DNA of 64,000 bases from Leptasterias polaris. Taxonomy: Eukaryota > Echinodermata > Asteroidea > Forcipulatida > Asteriidae. Each line of letters opens with the position of its first letter. Position 1 is the stretch's first letter. Positions 58,502 through 64,000 of this stretch are shown in pieces. The stretch covers positions 2,542,001 to 2,606,000 of the forward strand of contig JAZGTN010000094.1 in assembly GCA_037783415.1 (NCBI GenBank), read 5' to 3'. Made by a program: the position numbers and the translations under genes. The notes beneath the pieces were generated by a model. It saw nothing but the letters and a program-made list of their open reading frames with translations, was not told the DNA's origin and ran no database searches.

Positions 58502-59820
58502 CTACGAAAGCCCATTAGCGCCACGAAAAAATAAAAATCAAATCCGTTATTACGGATTCGAATCCGTTATAACGGATTCGCAATCCGTTATTACGGATTC
58601 GCAATCCGTTATTACGGATTCGCAATCCGTTATTACGGATTAGCAATCCGTTATTACGGATTAGCAATCCGTTATTACGGATTAGCAATCCGTTATTACG
58701 GATTCGCAATCCGTTATTACGGATTCACTCGAGGATCCCTTGATGGCGCTATTTGCGTTGGACAGTAATGGTTTATCCTGCCTAACTTTTATTAGGCCCA
58801 AAGGACGTACGTGATTTCAATAATCATGTTTTATTATTAATTTTTTTTAAAGTAACTGCAAATCACCGCAACCATTGTACACTTAATAATGAACCACTAC
58901 AGCAAGATATTGAACTAAGTTGAAGTGCATGTTTACAAATACACAGTCCTAACCTTTGAAATTTTAATAACTTTGTGTCTAAGTTTACGGAAAAAACACG
59001 TGGTTTAAGAAAGGCCGGACCTATCCCACTATCCTATCAAAAGCGTTTGTTATGAAGTGAATTGAAATGAATATGGTTGGAAAGATGTTATAAAAGTAGA
59101 ATATAATGATCCACACAAATAATTGTGTGGTTTTTCTTATATTTCGTGAACTAACACGGTCCGCCATTTTGTGGAGTCAAATTTTTGACTCAAAATGGCG
59201 GACGGTGTTAGTTCACAAGGTAAATGAAAAACCACACAATTTCGAGGCATTTTTGTGTGGATTATTATATTCTACTTTTTAAACATCTTTCGACCATATT
59301 CATTTCAATTAATTTCATAACAAACGCTTTTGATAGAATAGTGGGATAGGTCCGGCCTTTCTTGAACCACGTGGTTTTTCCGTAAAGACACAAAGTTATT
59401 AAAACCTTTTCAACGGTTTGGACTGTGTATTTGTAAATTTGCACTTTAACTAATTAGTTCAATATTTTGCTGTAGTGGTTCAATAAGTACAATGGTGACT
59501 CGATTTGCAGTTACTGTAAAACAAATAATAGATTGATTATTGAAATCACGTACGTCCTTTAATTGGGCCTAATAAAAGTTAGGCAGTAAAAACCATTACT
59601 GTTCAACGCAAATAGCGCCATCGAGGGATCCTCGAGTGAATCCGTAATAACGGATTGCGAATCCGTAATAACGGATTGCGAATCCGTAATAACGGATTGC
59701 GAATCCGTAATAACGGATTGCGAATCCGTAATAACGGATTGCGAATCCGTTATAACGGATTCGAATCCGTAATAACGGATTTGATTTTTATTTTTTCGTG
59801 GCGCTAATGGGCTTTCGTAG
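58502..59820. mobile_element. 1.3-kb foldback element with 21-bp tandem repeats in both arms
   Basis: The outer ends CTACGAAAGCCCATTAGCGC and mirror are followed inward by tandem AATCCGTTATTACGGATT units (nine at 58543-58726, seven at 59639-59781). Then come CGAGGATCCCT, TAGGCCCAAAGGACGTACG and further arm sequence to a centre near 59184 (GTCAAATTTTTGAC) flanked by CAAAATGGCGGAC. TAGT occurs on both flanks. No transposase frame. Confidence 0.88.
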
Positions 59821-59856
59821 TAGTCCAATCAGACAAATTTTTTAAATTCCCTTGTG

Positions 59857-59985
59857 AGGGGCGACTATGAGAGGGGACGAGTTTGTTGTCAGGGGGCGAC
59901 TTTGCTAGGGGCGACTTTGTAGTTGGTGACTTTGTACATGTGTTTTTTGAAATTGGCGACTTTGCTAGGGGGGCGAGTTGACTGG
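59857..59985. repeat. GGGGCGACTTTGCTA degenerate tandem repeat
   Basis: About seven units of a 15-27-bp motif (GGGGCGACTTTGCTAG, GGGGCGACTTTGTAG, GGTGACTTTGTA, GGCGAGTTGACT) lie immediately after the foldback element. Confidence 0.7.
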
Positions 59986-60354
59986 TTTCCGTGTCTGTTG
60001 TTTATACACACTTAATAACACAATCACTGTAGAACACATCGGGTTAAATGATTGGAGCGTATCAGTAACTATTCACGGTAGGCATTATTTATTTTTATGA
60101 GGCAAAACACACATCTTAAACAATTATTATAATAATGAATTTTAAGATAAGTTTACTTTATTTCTTCAGTTACTAAATTAATGAAGGAGTTAACACCCAC
60201 AAAACACACCCACAGATGTCTCAAGCGCAAGCATTCAGTACATTTACAGTAACTAAAATTAGTACTACCCTTAGATAAAATGGACTCGTCTTCATGATCG
60301 TCGCTACAGCAACCGTAATGTACACTGCGTTCGTACATGAATAAATGAATATGA

Positions 60355-60524
60355 ACCGCCGGCGGGTTTCACAAGTCGTTAATGACGAAGAGTCGGCAGC
60401 CAGCAACTTCGCGCGAGAGCAGTGATCTCGCGAGAACATTTTTTATTAGGCTACAGCACTACACGCGACTCCACTCACCGCGACCATCATTAACGACTTG
60501 TCAACAAGTCTATGCCGCCGGCGG
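60355..60524. mobile_element. CCGCCGGCGG-bounded MITE, copy 3
   Basis: CCGCCGGCGGGTTTCACAAG at the left and GACTTGTCAACAAGTCTATG-CCGCCGGCGG at the right. The core matches 11,090-11,230 in reverse (CGACTCTTCG..., CGCGAGATCACTGCTCTCG). Confidence 0.8.
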
Positions 60525-60733
60525 CCTGACCCACCCGTGCCGACGCGTAGTTGGCAAATTGTCATTGTGTGGTCTGACCTCTAGTTCAACCACAGAGAAA
60601 GGACTCTCCAACAACCTGACACCCGGCCTGGGTTGTACTTGCTGTAGCTTGCTAATAAGTTTTAGAGACCCACTTGGTAAGTAGCTCCATCCCGTGATAA
60701 GTTTCCTATTTTCAAATCCAGTTTGGTAAGTTT

Positions 60734-61756
60734 ATATCCTCCCCTGTCCGGTTTTCGATGTAGTATGCCTTTTTCTTTGAATTGAAAAAAAATAAAAATA
60801 TTCCATACATAATCAACTGATGCCCTAATTACCTTCCTTTGTTTATAAGAAATATGCAAACATATATTAAAACGTGATGGACATTGAAACTTTCACACCA
60901 CGCACCGATCTTCGATGACTTCAATAGCGTCCCATTTGATTTGAGTTTGACCTGTTTTCGATGCAAACAAGAAAGTATGGTGTCCGGGTGAAGCCATACG
61001 TCACACGTGGAAGAAACATCTGCAGTGACTATTAGTGTTCTGTGAGACTTAGTGTATGACTGACTCTATAGCCAGCAGTTTTCTTCATTTTATTCAACAT
61101 ATTTTTTATTTAGTTTTAAAAATAACCATGGTATTTTTCAAAAACTTTAAAAAAAATAAAAAATAAAAAAAAATGTAAATAATTCTTGGCTTTCAAATCT
61201 TATTTTTATTTAGTTTTGTGTCTTTTTATGTTTCTTAACATTTATAATAAAGCATATAAATAAACAGTGATAATCGAATCACAAAGCTGATGTTTAAATT
61301 TTAATATTAACAACAAAAATGATAGTGTTACAAAGAAAAATTATCCAGACTATTAGAAAATGATATAAGGCACATGGCTTCTTTAAGCCTCTGTATTTTT
61401 TCCCCCAGAATGCTCAGCAGAATGTTCAGTCACATGATTTGATCATCGTGAATTGTGAATTGAAAAAGTGTTTGATGAAACTTTTTCGGTGGGAATTTTT
61501 TTTTTATGGCCCCAACAGTATGACACATTTTTGTACCTTGCAGAAATGCCTAAAATACCACAACTTTTTGCATAACAAGTGCAACTAACCAGTGGAGCCT
61601 TACATGTTTCTAAGTTTTGGTCAAATGAGAGGAGACTCTTTGCTTGGCAAGTCAAACCACAAAAATTGTATCTAGGGACTGTTTACATCGCGCGCAGAGA
61701 GGTCAAAGGTTTGCCTCGATTTCAGGGACCCCCTGAATACAGGGCGTCCTACGATA
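60734..61756 (-). mobile_element. 1.0-kb non-autonomous element, copy 2
   Basis: The reverse-complement counterpart of 31354-32362, with matching ends (TATATCCTCCCC...GGGCGTCC-TACGATA) and scattered substitutions and small indels, including the A/T-run region near 61,150. Confidence 0.85.
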
Positions 61757-61997
61757 CGTACTGCTGCTGAGACTGAGAGATCTTTATGGAGAGTGAGCTG
61801 GTGAGAGTGCATGTGGATGTTTACTGGAGGAAATTGCAAACTCGGTATCTGACCTTCTTCTTATTGGGTCTTCCTTTTGAGTGCAGCCTTCAAATGATTG
61901 AAGATAAAATGAGAACAACCTCTTCTTGATCTTAGCGAAGTGTGTACAGGGATCTAGCCATCTTTTTTTACATGCATTATTATAGTTTTACTTTTAA

Positions 61998-62352
61998 TAA
62001 CAACACACGGCAGCACGCGACTTACGGCTTTACATCCCATTCGAAGGACGAAGCAATTATTTGGTTTAGTGTCTTGCTTTAATACTATTAGCTCCGAAGG
62101 ACACAAGTGTCAAGACCAACTTGGGTACAATTTCATGGCTCTGCTTACCACAGAGTTCTGCGCTTATGACGTCCTGAAGAATTATGTCAGCTTTATATCA
62201 TCATGGTAAGCAGAGCCATGAAATTAGACCCAGGTCTTGAACCTTTGCAAATGAAATTTTCACAGGTTAGTTTGATTGTGTGATCAGAAACACCAGAACT
62301 TGAGTTCGATTCTCTTAACTTAGTCTTAACTGCTCGGCCACGACACGCCTAC
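61998..62352 (-). mobile_element. Degraded tRNA-headed SINE interrupted by a MITE
   Basis: The minus-strand head has CGTGTCGTGGCCGAGCA near 62331-62348, and the body has GTGTCCTTCGGAGC and AAGACACTAAACC. It is related to 47655-48011. The element at 62122-62232 interrupts it. Confidence 0.6.
62122..62232. mobile_element. Short MITE of the CAATTTCATGGCTCTGC family, nested in a SINE
   Basis: TGGGTACAATTTCATGGCTC and GAGCCATGAAATTAGACCCA are imperfect ends like those of 4712-4973. The element is 111 bp. Confidence 0.8.
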
Positions 62353-62594
62353 TACATGTGCTATGTAATACTATTCCTTCCTCAATATTCTCAGTTAATT
62401 TTTTTGGAATTAATAATATTAATTATTATAATAACAAATACTATTCCTTCCTCAGTATTCTCAGCTTATTTGTTTGGAATTAATAATATTACTAGTAATA
62501 TAACAAATTAATTGTCCTCTTCTTTCACAAACGTGACGCAGACAAACGCCGCGTCACCTAAAAATAAAATGTGCAAGACATTCTATAACACACT

Positions 62595-63635
62595 GCCGGG
62601 ACAACGGCGCACCCAGGATTATGTTTGGGGGGGCTCAAACCAATGTATTGGGTGGAGCTCTGAGCTTTTGGCGTTTTAGGGGTGAAAAATCAAGCCTCTT
62701 TATGCATAAAATTAAAAAAAAACATACTTTTTAAGCACTTCTGATCCATATAAATCTTTTAATTTTATTAAAAAAATTCCTACCTACTTTTCATCACTAG
62801 GCATCAAATTCCATGAATAAGTGGGCGGCAAACCCAGATCCTACAGATAAACCTTTGTTTTGCGAAAGTGGTGTCACATAATAATAATTTATATCAGATT
62901 ACTGTTAAAAAATGAAATTATAAGTTTAACCAGGGCATAAATGTGATGTGTAATTTGGAAAGGTAGAGGATTGCAGACCTTTTTAGTATGATCCCTGAAC
63001 ATAGCCGACTAAAATGAAAAATGTGGAAACGAAGCAACGCATGATGATATTCATTTTGGATCTGGTCGGTATCTGGTACTATGCATATTCATTAAAAACA
63101 TCGCGGGTAAAAAAACATTACTATCCGGCGTTTCTCAAATTCAAGTGTAGTACTACAGGCAATCCATAAGGGGGAAAAACCATTGAATGCCGGAACGACG
63201 TGAGATATATTTTATCCAGGACAAATTAGCCCGTTGGTTTCAAATGCTTAATATGTTATTGTTGCAAGTTTAAACAATTTACAAGGGAGTTGTCATAAAA
63301 TGGTGTTCAAAATCTTTCACCTCGCACCTCGCGTTATCGAATCTCCCGTACAAAAGAGTAATTTTGGCAGGAAACAAAAAGGCGAATGGCAAAGGAAGAA
63401 AAGAAAATACTGCCACCGGAAATAAAAACCAAAAGCTACACACACATTTGCGACTTTTCTCCCTCGGCTCTTTTTTCCTTCCCCCTTCCTCCCCTCCCCC
63501 ATTTTTTTCTTTTTTTTCTTTCCTTCCCTCTTCCTCCCCCGTTTTTTTTTTTTTTTTTTTTTTGGACCCTCTTGGGGGGGGGGGGGGCTCAAGCCCCCCG
63601 AGCCCCCCCCCCCTTGGGTGCGCCGTTGTGCCGGG
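62595..63635. mobile_element. 1.04-kb element with GGCGCACCCA terminal inverted repeats
   Basis: GCCGGGACAACGGCGCACCC at the left and GGGTGCGCCGTTGTGCCGG at the right. Next to the right end are a long pyrimidine tract and C/G homopolymers (about 63455-63615), matching GGGGGGGCTCAA near the left end. Long frames over this tract are compositional artefacts. Confidence 0.8.
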
Positions 63636-64000
63636 AACATATCCCAAAATGGCACAACAAAGATTAATATATGACATTATGGGAATAGGGTCAATGACAG
63701 TAATATAATTTAGAAAGGTTTGTAAATGTAATATAGAAATTAAGAATTAGCCTGTACTGAACATTTACTGTAGGATTGGTATTACTAATACAGTAGTCCA
63801 CTAGGGGTAGTGTACCAGTCCGGTTGTGTGAGGGGATACAGCCATTTAACCCGGTTAAGATGACAACCGAGTTTAGGTTTTTTACCATTCTGATCCTCTG
63901 AACGGTCTGGTATATTTTTGAATGTGCACAAGCAACCACGTTGTCATGGGTGGGTTGTATTTTTATACCGTATAATCTTCCCCGTCATATCCATGGAGGT
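63636..64000. other. No recognisable feature
   Basis: AT-rich right edge of the window with short frames only. Confidence 0.4.

Noticed and set aside
58515..58709. Repetitive protein (RIRNNGL/LIRNNGL repeats)
   Set aside because: The frame is a translation of 21-bp DNA repeats in the arm of a palindrome. The mirror arm gives a different repeat peptide (SVITDSQ).
58543..58726. CRISPR array
   Set aside because: Repeats are directly contiguous with no unique spacers, and the context is a eukaryotic genome.
63279..63708. Proline/lysine-rich proteins on both strands
   Set aside because: They cover pyrimidine and C/G homopolymer tracts inside a MITE; overlapping open frames on both strands mark compositional bias.

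Overview
This is a 64 kb eukaryotic genomic window. It is AT-rich, intron-rich and crowded with short non-autonomous DNA transposons. Gene content (CHMP4, TK2-like deoxynucleoside kinases, DHRS4, TP53RK) and repeats (short inverted-repeat elements starting GGGCCCAATTTCATGG, others bounded by TTAAAGG/CCTTTAA, and tRNA-headed SINEs) suggest an invertebrate deuterostome, most likely an echinoderm. That placement is inference; no search was possible.

Layout: 1-3.5 kb has no recognisable gene. 3.56-8.56 kb (+) is a complete five-exon ESCRT-III gene (CHMP4/Snf7). 9-15 kb is a nest of inverted-repeat elements. 15.77-29.75 kb holds three complete six-exon deoxynucleoside kinase genes: A (-), B (+) and C (-). 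A and B are head to head, B and C tail to tail. 30.3-51.9 kb (+) is a nine-exon DHRS4-type reductase ending in the peroxisomal signal SRL. Its second intron is 12.8 kb and is filled by a giant composite repeat at about 33.03-45.2 kb. 54.77-56.48 kb (-) is a two-exon TP53RK/Bud32 kinase gene. 56.5-64 kb has no gene and is dominated by repeats, including a 1.3 kb palindrome whose arms carry 21-bp tandem repeats.

All six genes can be assembled with GT-AG introns and continuous reading frames. The kinases make deoxynucleotides by salvage. Their three variable N-termini share one RxxLxDISS patch that resembles an APC/C destruction box, and their upstream regions share a GAAAA-CCGCGC-like motif. 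Kinases C and DHRS4 start divergently 578 bp apart; DHRS4 and TP53RK converge.

The most unusual structure is the DHRS4 intron-2 element. Its right block is a higher-order tandem repeat (period about 2.8 kb). Its left block carries the same modules in the opposite orientation. It holds dozens of TGACGTCA palindromes, often paired, plus six copies of a CTCF-like CCGCTAGAGGGCGC word, palindromic CCGGAAGT (ETS-like) sites, and hairpin arrays separated by homopolymer tracts at both edges. I recognise no protein-coding driver for it.
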